Shown: piece by piece, positions 49,960 to 60,363 of the stretch
Position numbering within the stretch: position 1 is the first letter of the stretch
Layout: each line of letters opens with the position of its first letter
Virus record (IMG/VR): IMGVR_UViG_3300034198_012786
Coordinates: 1 to 64,000 of that record
Length of the DNA stretch: 64,000 nucleotides
Reading direction: 5' to 3' (one strand)
Source: a virus
Made by a program: the position numbers and the translations under genes
Notes under the pieces: model-generated
What the model saw: only the letters and a program-made list of their open reading frames with translations
Told to the model about the DNA's origin: nothing
Database searches by the model: none

Positions 49960-51078
49960 ATGTCAGCTCCCCCTGAGCAAGGTATTGGGGGCCGAATTGA
50001 CATTCGCGTCCCAGACTCAGCTCTTTCCACCGATGAAACCGTGTGGGAAGAGCTTGAGGAGTATTTGTTTACTGGGTTCTTAATATCTTCCGCTACGATC
50101 CAAAACCAGCATTTTATTTTCAAGACTTTGAATCAGTCAGAGCTCCGTCTTATTAATTTTCTTAAGCCCCCGAAATCTCCTAAGTTCCTCAACTCTCCGG
50201 AGTTTAAGGCCGCTTTTATTGCATATAGTGTCTTCTACGTAAACGGGCGTAACGCTATATTTGAAAGACCCAAGCATATCGACAAACTAATAAAGACATT
50301 TCTTAAATTCCCTGCGAGCTTGACTGATAAGATAATTGAAAATCTATCTGCCCTGAACAGTAAGGCCATGCGTCTTTTTCCTTTAGTCGAGCCATATTCC
50401 TACGAATCTCGATCTAGATATAAATGGTTGCAAGTTCGTCAATCAATGATCAATGATCAGTCTATTTCCGGAATACCTGGAACGAATGAGCTTGGTATAA
50501 ACCAATGCCAAAATGCTTGGGTGGCACTTAACAACATACTGGATAATAAAGAAAAAGTGGAAGCTGACTGGGCTAATGCTAAATTCATTGGCGGATGCTT
50601 TGTCGGCAAAGGTATGAGAAGTGTTGAGGACCGTGACCGATCGAGGTTAGAGCGAGAACGCACTGAGCGCGAAGAACTTAAGATGAAGGTACTTAAGAAC
50701 TATCTTAACCGCGTGGTCGGAGAAGAGAAGTATACCGAACAAATTAGCTTACCCGACGGGCGTACCGCTGAAGTCGTCGGTCGTTTCAGAGCCGAGACCG
50801 CCGAGGATCTTGCCAAGCAGCTAACATCGGCCTTGAACAATGAAAAGGACTTCCACGATATAGCCGTCGAGAATCATCGTAGACAGATGGTTCAACGATC
50901 GTTGGAAATCGAAAAAGAACGCTCAGAGCTGCTGCGTAAGACTGGCTATATATCGACCGGCCCGCTTGGTTCATCTGTTATTAACGAATCTGAAATGAAT
51001 GACCGAGTGAAACGTATGCGTCAGTATATGGTAGACAATTTCACTCAGGTGACACCAGCGGTTGACGGAGATACCTGA
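49960..51078 (+). CDS. Probable tail assembly chaperone 2 (372 aa)
   Basis: The second gene between tube and tape measure. Residues 40-170 form a helical and aromatic domain (LFTGFLISSATIQNQHFIFKTL, then a helix with IDKLIKTFLKFPASLTDKIIENL). From about 220 to 270 is a very charged coiled coil (ERERTEREELKMKVLKNYLNRV) and another at 310-345. It overlaps the tape measure by one base (TGATG). It is larger than typical chaperones but in the right slot; function inferred from order only. Confidence 0.55.
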   Translation: MSAPPEQGIGGRIDIRVPDSALSTDETVWEELEEYLFTGFLISSATIQNQHFIFKTLNQSELRLINFLKPPKSPKFLNSPEFKAAFIAYSVFYVNGRNAIFERPKHIDKLIKTFLKFPASLTDKIIENLSALNSKAMRLFPLVEPYSYESRSRYKWLQVRQSMINDQSISGIPGTNELGINQCQNAWVALNNILDNKEKVEADWANAKFIGGCFVGKGMRSVEDRDRSRLERERTEREELKMKVLKNYLNRVVGEEKYTEQISLPDGRTAEVVGRFRAETAEDLAKQLTSALNNEKDFHDIAVENHRRQMVQRSLEIEKERSELLRKTGYISTGPLGSSVINESEMNDRVKRMRQYMVDNFTQVTPAVDGDT

Positions 51079-54000
51079 TGGCTAATAAAGCGAAAGTAGT
51101 AATACCAGTAGAAGTAGATAAGCGATCAGTATCTAAGTTCTATAAGGATCTTCAGAAGATCGGCGCAAATGTCGGCAAGATGAGTATGGGTAGTGGTATG
51201 TCAACCACTGCCATGATGAAAAATGTTCGCAAGATGCAGGAGGCTACAAAAAATCTTGGTGGAGCCGTATCAAAAGCTGTGACTGATGATGTCAAGAAAA
51301 TGGGTCGTGTGGTAGACGAACTTGAAGATAACGCGAAGCAAATATCCGAATTGGAATCTCGTATTGCTACCAAAACAGCTTCTGGTGTAGGAACGACCGG
51401 CGATCAGATCAAACTGGGTGAGTTAAAGAAAAATGCAAAGACTTTATCCACGTCTTTATCGAATCTAAATAAAAGCACCACAAAATCTCGTAGCGAACTA
51501 AAGAAAAGAAGTGATCAAGAGAAAAAACTCCAGACTCTAACAAAATCAAAAATTAAGAATCTTCGAGAGGAAGCTTCATTTTCGGCCGGTGGAAAAGGTG
51601 CTGATACTGTAAAAGGAATTACTGGTGGCATAAGCAAGGCATTGACTACCAAGGGCGCTGGCGCTTTGGGTGGAGTGGCTCAGGCTGCCGGTGGTGCAGG
51701 AAAACTGGTTGCCGGTGCAGCTTCTAGCATGGGCATCGGAGGTATGGACAAAGTAATCGGAATGGTCACAAAATTTGGTCCAGCGATGTCGATGGCGGCT
51801 GGAGCGATCACTTCCTTCGTTCAGATTTTGCTAGCCGCAAGCGATCATATGACGGAGTTGAATAAAACTTTGGTTAGTGGGACCGCCTTTCTAAATGATA
51901 TGACTGGCGATAGTGCCGACTACTCAAATGCGATCAAGGGTCTTCGACAAGCCTCTATTGACTCAGCTGGTGCTTTATTACAATACGGAAAAACATCAAA
52001 GGACACGGCAGGTGTCATTAATGCCTATACTAGAGCCACGACCGGTTCATTGATCAGGACGCAAGCAACATTATCAAGCATGGATGGTGGTATCAAGGAA
52101 TTCTCTGAGCGAGCGGTTGTATATGGTGCTGCCTTAAATATGGAATCTACCGCCGTAGCGGAAATGATGGGCAAGTTCAGAAGTGAAGCGGGATATGCTG
52201 CTAAAGATACTCAACGACTCATGAACGACATTGTTTTCACAGTCTCTAACGCTGGTATGCCTGTAGAAAAGTTCATGAATATTTTTAACAAGGTAATACC
52301 AGATGTCGATTTATTTGAAAATCGAATAGAGAACCTGATAGGCACCATGAAATTTTTAAGTAAATCCATGAGCCCGAAAGATGTCGAGAGATTCATGATG
52401 GCGTTTAAAAATATGTTTCGCGGAAGGTCTTTTCAGCAAAAACTCCAGACCACTCTAATCGTTGGTGCAGGTACTACCAGTAAGATGGTTCAGGAAGACA
52501 TGATCAATAAACTTTCTGCAAATTCAAAGCACGGCGCAAGAATGGTGGAGCTCTTAAAGAAGGGGGAGTCGGGCCGTAAGGAATTTGTAAAATCACTGAA
52601 TGATTTAAAAGCCTCAGGAGAAATGGACGCGACTCAATATGGCGAAACTCTTAAGATTTTCGAAAATTATGTGCTTGCCGCAAGCGGCGACGCTACAAAA
52701 ATCGCTAGCAGCCTAGAAGGTGTGTCACAAGGAACTGCATTTGAATTAATGGGTAAGGAAATTGGTGCGTTCGTAGGTGGAAAACTTGTAGGTATTAAAG
52801 AACATGTGGCCGAGCAAAGAGGTTATTCGCAGGAACAGATTCAAGCCATGAAGCAGTATTACAGCACCATGAATGCATCTTTGCAGAGCTGGCATGATGA
52901 CTTAAGAACTGGATCGAAAGAGGCTGACGCTGTTTTGTTAAAAATGGTCTCAAACGATAAAAAACTTGGTGCAGGTTATGCCGCAGCTGCTAAAGAAGGT
53001 CCTGAAGCTTTAAGAAAATTCTTAAAAGAAAATGTTAAGGAAGCAATGGTAAAAGCTGCCTTAATGAATACTGAAGCGTTGGTAGATCCGATGGATGATG
53101 CGAAGCTAATGGCGAAAGAACAAGCGAAAGCTACGATGTCCATATCGGATAAACTCAGCAACGTTATTGCGTTCTTATTAGAGAAAATATATGGTGTTTT
53201 CCAGCCAATCCTTGATGTCTTAAATGATGTCTTCGAATGGATAAGTGATAGTAAAGAAGGTAGCATACAGCATGAAAATCTGATGAATTTCACGAAAGCG
53301 ATGGAAGGAGCTGAAACCGGTACTTCTGAGTCCACTGCATCAGAAGCTAAAATACGAGGCCAAGAATTACACGCAGCGGTTGCCAGAGGATATGATACAG
53401 AGAGCTTGGCCGAAATCATGGAAAAACAGATTGATTTCAAAGCATCGAAGAGCGGCTATGTGATTGAAGCTGCCGATGCAATGGCTTCCATGATGTCCAG
53501 GGGCATAAGTGCCAAAGCAGGTGGTGGTATTTATGGTACTGGAGGTATGGCCTCGAATGCGGAAGCAATGGAGGAGTACCGACAGGCGTTTAAAACTTAC
53601 TTAGAATCCGGAGACATTCAAGGCGCAGTAGCGGAAGCTAAAAAAGCGGGAGTATCCGAAGACATAGTAAAAGGTGCCTTGCAGGAATATGCGGAGAAAA
53701 TGGGTAATCTTCAAGCTTCTGCACGAGTAAAGATGGCAGCGAAAGTTGCTGGTTCGAGCACTCGCCCTGAAGAGCTGATTACGGACCAAGAAACCAAATT
53801 GCACCGGAAGTTAGCTGCTCGTAGCAAAGCTTTCAACACGCTTGGTGATACTAGGTATGAGGCTGGTCAGGACGTGCTTGCTTCCTTGCCTGCAGCACAG
53901 GCTGCGGCCGGTGCTGCTCCAAGTGCTCCAAGTGCTGCATCGTCTGCAGCCGCCGCTCAGACAACCGCCGCTAATACTGCCACGGCTGCTGAAGCGCAGA

Positions 54001-54458
54001 CCATGACCGCAGCCGCCGCATCGGCTACTCAAGCCAGTACCGAAGCTCTCGCGGAAACCGCACAGGATAACCAGAGAAAAGTCCCCGCGCCCATCAAGAC
54101 TGCTTGGCATAAGATAATTACTGAATCGGTTCGTGAGGGTGTCGAAGATCCTTTGGTGCGGCATGCCATGCTCCTAGCGAAATCTCAATCTGATCCTGCT
54201 TTCGCCGCTACAATGGCAGCCGGTATTGGCGGCGGAGGAACATACGGATTCAGTGGATTTAAAGATATGACCACCTCGATGGCGACCATGCGAGGTGCAG
54301 GCGTTACGAATGAGAAAATGCTCGAGTCCTTAAAATCTGGCGCTCGTACTTATCATGTTACTATAAATGGTGGCAGCATTAGTGATCCGGAACAGTTTGC
54401 CGACATGTTTAATAAAGCGATCGAAAAGAAAGCTCAGGCAGGTGAGCCTACTGGCTAG
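51078..54458 (+). CDS. Tail tape measure protein
   Basis: A 1126-residue protein that starts at the last base of the previous stop. Coiled coil at about 75-165, Gly/Ala-rich hydrophobic segments at about 200-260 (GPAMSMAAGAITSFVQILLAA), a long helical middle, an Ala/Thr-rich low-complexity stretch (about 935-1010), and a short C-terminal domain (RTYHVTINGGSISDPEQFADMF). This is the usual composition of tape measures, whose length sets the tail length; at roughly 0.15 nm per residue a tail near 170 nm is expected (family rule of thumb). No lytic transglycosylase or peptidase motif is evident. Identity is confident by size, composition and order. Confidence 0.88.
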   Translation: MANKAKVVIPVEVDKRSVSKFYKDLQKIGANVGKMSMGSGMSTTAMMKNVRKMQEATKNLGGAVSKAVTDDVKKMGRVVDELEDNAKQISELESRIATKTASGVGTTGDQIKLGELKKNAKTLSTSLSNLNKSTTKSRSELKKRSDQEKKLQTLTKSKIKNLREEASFSAGGKGADTVKGITGGISKALTTKGAGALGGVAQAAGGAGKLVAGAASSMGIGGMDKVIGMVTKFGPAMSMAAGAITSFVQILLAASDHMTELNKTLVSGTAFLNDMTGDSADYSNAIKGLRQASIDSAGALLQYGKTSKDTAGVINAYTRATTGSLIRTQATLSSMDGGIKEFSERAVVYGAALNMESTAVAEMMGKFRSEAGYAAKDTQRLMNDIVFTVSNAGMPVEKFMNIFNKVIPDVDLFENRIENLIGTMKFLSKSMSPKDVERFMMAFKNMFRGRSFQQKLQTTLIVGAGTTSKMVQEDMINKLSANSKHGARMVELLKKGESGRKEFVKSLNDLKASGEMDATQYGETLKIFENYVLAASGDATKIASSLEGVSQGTAFELMGKEIGAFVGGKLVGIKEHVAEQRGYSQEQIQAMKQYYSTMNASLQSWHDDLRTGSKEADAVLLKMVSNDKKLGAGYAAAAKEGPEALRKFLKENVKEAMVKAALMNTEALVDPMDDAKLMAKEQAKATMSISDKLSNVIAFLLEKIYGVFQPILDVLNDVFEWISDSKEGSIQHENLMNFTKAMEGAETGTSESTASEAKIRGQELHAAVARGYDTESLAEIMEKQIDFKASKSGYVIEAADAMASMMSRGISAKAGGGIYGTGGMASNAEAMEEYRQAFKTYLESGDIQGAVAEAKKAGVSEDIVKGALQEYAEKMGNLQASARVKMAAKVAGSSTRPEELITDQETKLHRKLAARSKAFNTLGDTRYEAGQDVLASLPAAQAAAGAAPSAPSAASSAAAAQTTAANTATAAEAQTMTAAAASATQASTEALAETAQDNQRKVPAPIKTAWHKIITESVREGVEDPLVRHAMLLAKSQSDPAFAATMAAGIGGGGTYGFSGFKDMTTSMATMRGAGVTNEKMLESLKSGARTYHVTINGGSISDPEQFADMFNKAIEKKAQAGEPTG

Positions 54459-54469
54459 AGGGGGTTGGC

Positions 54470-55072
54470 GTGGCACGAGCTTCGATACCTTCTATTCCTA
54501 ATCCAAGTATAGGCGACGCCTTTAACTATGAGGTCGCCTCTAAGGGTCGACCATTCTTATTCACCGTGACGGAGCCGAACTCGAACATACCTTTATATGA
54601 CGTGGCTCTCGCGTTACACATAAATCCTAACTCCGTAGAAGAGAGAATGTCTAAAGTTAAGAACGTGACTATGACTTATGGTGGGTTTGTCGAATATCAC
54701 TGGCCTGATGAATTGGACTCGATTTCCGCATCTGCATCAACCGGAGCATTTATCGCGCCCAAAGTGGGTCTTACTTCGGCACGCCCAGGACTATCGGTTT
54801 CTGGATACGAACCGGGTCGTTCCAGCACGATAGCTTATGAACGTTTTCAAGACCTCTTAGACTTATTTCATAGTAACGGGATGGTTTACGATTCAAAAGG
54901 TATCCCGGCTATTCGTGGCAGAGTCATCTGCATTTACGATCGAGGAGTATTCGGGGGATTCTTTAGTACATTCGAGGTCGCGGAAGAAGAGGAAAATCCT
55001 TTTCAGTTTAAGTTAAATTGGGAGTTTAAAGTCGAGCGTCTCATTTATAAATTCCCCGTGAAAGTGGGCTAG
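54470..55072 (+). CDS. Tail/baseplate protein A of a paralogous pair (200 aa)
   Basis: GTG start after GGGGG. The body (HINPNSVEERMSKVKNVTM, WPDELDSISASASTGAFI, a YERFQDLLDLFHSNG helix, GVFGGFFSTFEVAEEEENPFQFKLNWEFKV) is a domain found beside tape measures of large myophages and is shared with the C-terminal part of the next gene. It is likely part of the tail tip or baseplate. The name is not fixed. Confidence 0.7.
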   Translation: MARASIPSIPNPSIGDAFNYEVASKGRPFLFTVTEPNSNIPLYDVALALHINPNSVEERMSKVKNVTMTYGGFVEYHWPDELDSISASASTGAFIAPKVGLTSARPGLSVSGYEPGRSSTIAYERFQDLLDLFHSNGMVYDSKGIPAIRGRVICIYDRGVFGGFFSTFEVAEEEENPFQFKLNWEFKVERLIYKFPVKVG

Positions 55073-55074
55073 CC

Positions 55075-56835
55075 ATGGCTTTAAACGACACTGTGAAGAA
55101 GATCGTCGCTAACTCGAAGGCTCAAGAGCTAGAAAAGTTTGCGAATACTATCAATAAGCAGTTGTCCTTTACGCCTACCGTTTTACGGGCCTATCAACCC
55201 AGGGGCGTAAATGAAAATATAGATAAAAACCGGAATTTAATGATCATCGGAGTTATCCCGCCGCAAAAGCTCGTAGATTTCATGGCTATCAAATATACGC
55301 CTGGTAATCAAATTACCGATAAACAAATTCAGCCCGTAAACACAACTGATCCTAAATTCGGTTTCAAGTATAAAGCTGAAGCAAACGTGGATGAGTTGTC
55401 TAAAGATAAGGCAGCTTTAGATGCGATTCTGAATTCGAAGTTGCCTCCTGAGGAGTTGGCTGCGGTCTTACTTGCGAGTTCCGGCGCTGATTCAAAATCT
55501 TCGATGCTGAATTTACCCTTAGATGCTGGCGAAGCACCGGTTGGCGGCATCGTGGGATTGTCCGCCAGTCAAGTGGCTGCAACCCTCGGAGAGTCCGCTG
55601 GAAAACGTTGGGCTTCGGCGCTTGATAGTGGTAATGCGGCAGACCAAATTTCCATAGCATCCGAATACCTGTACAACCAAGTAGATGGCAATGAATGGCC
55701 TTTAAGCGCCCAAAACATGTATTCAGCTTCGGCCGGAGTGCCTCCAGATAAAATCGGCGATTCGAAGTACAAAGTAAGGCCGTCTGGTGAATTAGAAATC
55801 CCTAATACATTGAATGCTCCCGGAAAGGTCGATTTTGGTCCCAATGATGAATTAGTGGGTCAGTCGACTTCCACAGGTTGGACTTTGTTCGGGAATGGAA
55901 GAAAGCAGGACTCCACTTACACACAACGTTCAGACCAAGCTAGACCGGCTAAACCGGGCGATCCTGGTTATGATCAAACCGTAGTATTGGAGCAGCGCGC
56001 CTATGACTTCGTAAATAGTCTAGACAAGAGTCGCAGAGGAAGCGTTACGGTAGGTGACCTGGGCGCTAGAACAGAAGAGATGAAGGGAACGAAAGCTTAT
56101 CAAGATCTAGTCGAAGCCATAAATCGCAGGAGACTCGAACTGACTACCGGTGTTAGCGCTACAACAGGTCTTACTGAAGCAGCTACGAACGGCTTTAGAA
56201 CGGCATCTATTTTCGGTACCGATGTGACATTTAATGCTACTAATCCTGCGGCTTCTCTTGGTAGTAGTAATGCGATCGATGCCACTCGTCAGATGAAATC
56301 GATTCAGCGTTTGATTCAGAGCGTAAACAATCAGATTATCGCTTATTCTAACTTAAGTCCGATTTATTTCATAGTAAACCCCGCCTCTTTTTCGCGTTCG
56401 TATGCAGCCACAGTCGATGTGGCCAAAGGTCGGCGTGGAAGCATTGTGAGCATGTGGAACGAGCAGCCTTTAAGTATTTCGGCCAGTGGTTCTACTCCGG
56501 CTCAGTTCTTCGTTGACGGTTCATCGAAGCCGCAAGGAGGACTAACGAATATTAATCGCATTTACTCGGTCTCATATCAGAATTTGATGCAAATGGTATC
56601 AATTTACAAGACCAACGGCATTATGTACACAGATCCGACTGAAATGAATGGTAACGGTGGTATTCCGATTTATCCTTTATCCTGCTACATATACTATGAT
56701 GGTCGAATTTACGTTGGTTCGTTTGATAGCTTTACGGTTAGTGATACGGCAGATAAGCCCCATAACCTAAGCTACGATTTCAATTTCACATGTCGGTACG
56801 AAGTTCAAGCGTATGAGCAGGGGGTAGAACAATGA
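55075..56835 (+). CDS. Tail/baseplate protein B, long form (586 aa)
   Basis: Residues 1-370 are a long helical and disordered extension with Ala/Ser/Gly composition. Residues about 410-586 repeat the domain of protein A (IVNPASFSRSYAATVDV, EQPLSISASGSTPAQFF, YSVSYQNLMQMVSIYKTNG, GRIYVGSFDSFTVSDTADKPHNLSYDFNFTCRYEV). Gene duplication and N-terminal growth explain the pair. It begins 2 nt after A with a weak SD and overlaps the next gene by 4 nt. Baseplate or tail-tip role inferred. Confidence 0.7.
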   Translation: MALNDTVKKIVANSKAQELEKFANTINKQLSFTPTVLRAYQPRGVNENIDKNRNLMIIGVIPPQKLVDFMAIKYTPGNQITDKQIQPVNTTDPKFGFKYKAEANVDELSKDKAALDAILNSKLPPEELAAVLLASSGADSKSSMLNLPLDAGEAPVGGIVGLSASQVAATLGESAGKRWASALDSGNAADQISIASEYLYNQVDGNEWPLSAQNMYSASAGVPPDKIGDSKYKVRPSGELEIPNTLNAPGKVDFGPNDELVGQSTSTGWTLFGNGRKQDSTYTQRSDQARPAKPGDPGYDQTVVLEQRAYDFVNSLDKSRRGSVTVGDLGARTEEMKGTKAYQDLVEAINRRRLELTTGVSATTGLTEAATNGFRTASIFGTDVTFNATNPAASLGSSNAIDATRQMKSIQRLIQSVNNQIIAYSNLSPIYFIVNPASFSRSYAATVDVAKGRRGSIVSMWNEQPLSISASGSTPAQFFVDGSSKPQGGLTNINRIYSVSYQNLMQMVSIYKTNGIMYTDPTEMNGNGGIPIYPLSCYIYYDGRIYVGSFDSFTVSDTADKPHNLSYDFNFTCRYEVQAYEQGVEQ

Positions 56836-59800
56836 GTAGGACTTCGGCTTGGTCCGGTACATATACTCCAAATCGTCGCCCATTCGTAGCGCTTGCTCCA
56901 GACATGTATGTAGCTATCCAGGGAGAAACGACAGTTATCGGATGTGGAGAGTGTAAAAAGCGTGTGAATTTAAACGATTATATCACGTCGGTCAGCGTTG
57001 AAGCATCTGTTGATTCTCCGCCTGGAAGCGCGACTATATCGCTAACAATCCCCGATAATGACGTAAACAATTTTTACGTGGAAAACCAATTTATGGTTAT
57101 TCCCATGATGGAAGTCGAGATATATGCGAAAGGTTACTACTTGGTAGGTGGGTTGCCTCAATACTACAAAGTGTTTTGGGGGTTAGTCAGCAGCGTTCAG
57201 TCTTCATGGTCTAATGGTGTGACTTCGATTTCAATACAATGTCGAGACATTCTAAGATGGTGGGAGCTTACTCAAACTGTGTTAAGCACAGCTTGGTTGA
57301 ACCCCACCGGAACGAGCACGCAGGGCTGGCAGATGTATGCCAATCAATTTGCAGCAATGAATCCTATCGCGGTTGTGATTCAGTTAGCACGTGAAGCAAT
57401 GGGCGATTTTATGTTTACGACCGGTTCCTTTGGTCCTAAATTTACACCGGAAAACGGGATTGAAAAAGACTATACATCTAGCACGCTAACTGATGTCATG
57501 GTCTATTGGCAGGCAAAATTCGGTCGGATATGGAATAATTTTGTAATCTATGGAGCTTCCGGTCAGCTTTATACCACGAATACACTGGGCGCGACTGTAT
57601 CACCCATCGCCTTTAGTCAGAAGATTTTTGAGTCTGAATTCGAATTTAGCAAGAATCAATCACAAGAATCGAACACACTTAGAACAGACGTGGCCGAGAC
57701 CGCTTTTGCTAGGCAGGAGCTTTCTCGTGCGGCGGATGTTGATTTTTTCCAGACAAATTCTAAGACAAAGCTTGAAATAGCGCTTGAAGCCCGCGATCAG
57801 ATTGGGTATGAATTTTATTGCGACACGACTGGAGAGATAATATTCAAGCCGCCGTTCTTTAACTTAAACGTTCTTCCTAATAAACCTGTTTCTTGGATCC
57901 AGAATTTCGAATTAATTGAAGATAGCATTACTGATTCTGAAGCCGAAGTCGTCACTCACATGACCGGGTCAGCCAACGCGTACGGCGGGTTGATGGATGT
58001 CGGCCTAAATGATGAAATTACTGCCGCTAATACTGGCGTTTTTGACTATCACTTACTACGTAGATACGGATGGCGTAAGCATGAGCAGCAGTCAGCATGG
58101 GCTTCAAACGCTAAGAAGCTCTTTTTCTATCTCGTAGACCTTTTAGATCGTATTAACGCTAAGCGTGTTACTGGGAACTTCCAAATCCCGATGAGACCCG
58201 AGCTTCGAATGGGTTTCCCCATCTATGTTGAAAAGTATGACTCTTTCTTTTATATAACCGCGATTTCTCACTCCTATTCAGTAGGCGGTTCGGCCACTAC
58301 AACCGTTACTGTGTCGGGCAAGCGTGGTAAATTTATAGCACCAAAGAACATCGGTATTATGGAGCGCGGTCAAGACGTTGAAGTTCCGGTCAGATACGTT
58401 TTCAACGGCCCGAAGCCTAAGGGTGCCCCGAAACCTCCTACGAATCCAGACGGAAAGACAGCCACTATCAAAATACCCTCATATAAAGTGTCATTTCCGG
58501 ATGGTGGCGGTACTACGACTGGTCAGGCGTACTCTCAAAGTGAAAACCCTGGGCCGAATCCAAATGAACCGGTGATCCTAAGGCACCCGAAAACTGGAAA
58601 GTTGCTAGGATATCCGAATGTTGTCATGGTATTCCGTAAGACGCTCAGTGGCGAGACTTTGGCAAAAGCTTTGTTGAATGCTGGTGCTCCTGTAACTGCA
58701 GCAGTAAAGACTGACCAGAAAAAATCAAAGGATCGCGCTGCCCGAATGAGCCAGTTACAATCCGATGTAGTTAATGTGCTCCAGAATGCCGAAAGACAAC
58801 AATTAATCGGCCGAATAAGGCAGCACCGATATGAAGCTGCAGCCACGAATGCCGGTATCTATGACTATGCCTGGGATAAATCTGGTCTAATTAAGGAATT
58901 CCAGATGGTTCCGGCTGAGTCTATAGTTTATAGCACTGCTGACGGTTCTGCTGAGCCGATTACGCAAACTGCCGCGAGTAAGCAAGCTAGTGCCAATTTA
59001 TCAAAGAATATAGTCACTGCCAAGAAGGCGGTTGCTGCGGCCTCAACTGCATCCGCTGAGGCGGCTAAGACCAAAAAGGAAGATCCTGCAAAATCGAAGG
59101 CAGCAGAAGAGGCTTTAAAAAAGGCTAATGCTAACTTAAATGCTCTTCTTAAGCGGCAGGAGGTGTCTGAATCTCTGCCGTCTTTACAACTTATCATAAG
59201 ACCCGTCAGCGATGAGTTTGGATTTGAAGTAGTCGGTCATTATCGATATGGTAGAGCCTCAAAGATCGATCTGGATAGACTGGCTAAAAATGACTCCCCG
59301 ACAAACAATCTTACTGTTCAATTTGCGCCGACCGGAAATTTACTAACTGATTCGGTATCCACTCCAACATCTGCGTCTGGTGACTCATCTCCTTCGGACT
59401 TCGCAAAATCTCTCGAGAAAATGACTACGGAAGATTGGCAAACGGGCGCTACGTTTACCAATCTGCCTGTGACAGGACCAGTGACTATTGATACTACTTC
59501 TGTCACACTGACGAGTAGGCAAACATTTAATGATATGAAATCAGGAAATGGTAATACTGCATTCGTAGAAGCAGACGCCGTTCTCTCAGCTAAAGCTCTA
59601 ACTGAATTATCGCCAACCGTCGACAATAGCGGCTTATCTCAATTCGTTGCCGATTGCTCTTGTGGCTTAGGCAGACCTAACTGGATAAACGTATTGCCGA
59701 CTAGTGTGATCGAAAGCATCGTGAATGGTTCGAGTGACAGCACATATGCGAAGTCAAGCAAAGATGCCAGAGATTCTATAGGTAACAGCCCCATCGCTGA

Positions 59801-60356
59801 AGTCCTCAGGTCAAGCTCTTCGGTTTCAGTCGATGAATCAAGATCAAATACTGAGCTCTTCTCCAGTACTGGAGATGAAGGTTCCAAACCTGTTGCATTT
59901 AAAGGTAATATTACTTCTGGTCAGTTCTTTGCCGCCCTCAACGCGGAACTTCGTAAGTCCTTCAGCGACCGTTTAAAAGCGAATAATGGTCGGGAACAAC
60001 GTTATACTCAAGGAAACGTTCCTGTAGAAATAAATGGAATAAACACCAACGAAGTTGACCCCACTTTTAAGAATTACACTCCTCAAGAGTATAGCCTCTT
60101 CCAGGCGGCTGCCAACGGTGATATATCGGCGCTAAAGACTTTGAATAATAATCCGAACTGGAATTTTGGTCTTACTCCATCCGCTTTCGAAAAGATGAAA
60201 ACGGGCATAGATAATGCTGTTACTGCGTTTAAACGTAGTGTGAATAACACTCCTGATTCTCCATCTTTCTCGCAATTGATAAACCCTGGGTATTATGACG
60301 CCGCTGGTGGGTCAGTGCCGCCCGTAGGTATAGACCCCTCCAAGACTCCTAAGTAG
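56832..60356 (+). CDS. Large baseplate hub protein (1174 aa)
   Basis: Residues 1-560 correspond to a gp27/late-control-D-like hub: CGECKKRVNLNDYITSVSVEAS, then SATISLTIPDNDV, a FWGLVSSVQSSW strand, and QIGYEFYCDTTGEIIFKPPFFN. A second, extended part (about 600-1174) has an Ala/Lys-rich helical segment (about 715-775) and a C-terminal region with CSCGLGRPNW. The N-terminal CGEC pair is unusual for hubs. The gene is ATGA-coupled to the previous and 7 nt ahead of the spike. Hub proteins form the trimer that connects tube to spike. The C-terminal extension has no assigned role and no clear lytic-enzyme motif. Confidence 0.75.
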   Translation: MSRTSAWSGTYTPNRRPFVALAPDMYVAIQGETTVIGCGECKKRVNLNDYITSVSVEASVDSPPGSATISLTIPDNDVNNFYVENQFMVIPMMEVEIYAKGYYLVGGLPQYYKVFWGLVSSVQSSWSNGVTSISIQCRDILRWWELTQTVLSTAWLNPTGTSTQGWQMYANQFAAMNPIAVVIQLAREAMGDFMFTTGSFGPKFTPENGIEKDYTSSTLTDVMVYWQAKFGRIWNNFVIYGASGQLYTTNTLGATVSPIAFSQKIFESEFEFSKNQSQESNTLRTDVAETAFARQELSRAADVDFFQTNSKTKLEIALEARDQIGYEFYCDTTGEIIFKPPFFNLNVLPNKPVSWIQNFELIEDSITDSEAEVVTHMTGSANAYGGLMDVGLNDEITAANTGVFDYHLLRRYGWRKHEQQSAWASNAKKLFFYLVDLLDRINAKRVTGNFQIPMRPELRMGFPIYVEKYDSFFYITAISHSYSVGGSATTTVTVSGKRGKFIAPKNIGIMERGQDVEVPVRYVFNGPKPKGAPKPPTNPDGKTATIKIPSYKVSFPDGGGTTTGQAYSQSENPGPNPNEPVILRHPKTGKLLGYPNVVMVFRKTLSGETLAKALLNAGAPVTAAVKTDQKKSKDRAARMSQLQSDVVNVLQNAERQQLIGRIRQHRYEAAATNAGIYDYAWDKSGLIKEFQMVPAESIVYSTADGSAEPITQTAASKQASANLSKNIVTAKKAVAAASTASAEAAKTKKEDPAKSKAAEEALKKANANLNALLKRQEVSESLPSLQLIIRPVSDEFGFEVVGHYRYGRASKIDLDRLAKNDSPTNNLTVQFAPTGNLLTDSVSTPTSASGDSSPSDFAKSLEKMTTEDWQTGATFTNLPVTGPVTIDTTSVTLTSRQTFNDMKSGNGNTAFVEADAVLSAKALTELSPTVDNSGLSQFVADCSCGLGRPNWINVLPTSVIESIVNGSSDSTYAKSSKDARDSIGNSPIAEVLRSSSSVSVDESRSNTELFSSTGDEGSKPVAFKGNITSGQFFAALNAELRKSFSDRLKANNGREQRYTQGNVPVEINGINTNEVDPTFKNYTPQEYSLFQAAANGDISALKTLNNNPNWNFGLTPSAFEKMKTGIDNAVTAFKRSVNNTPDSPSFSQLINPGYYDAAGGSVPPVGIDPSKTPK

Positions 60357-60363
60357 GTGACAT

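Noticed and set aside
49800-49960. Programmed -1 frameshift between chaperone genes
   Set aside because: The second gene has its own SD and ATG 3 nt after the stop and no clear slippery heptamer was seen at the end of the first.
53976-54164. Reverse ORFs of the tape measure gene
   Set aside because: Shadows of the Ala-rich low-complexity stretch; no start signals.
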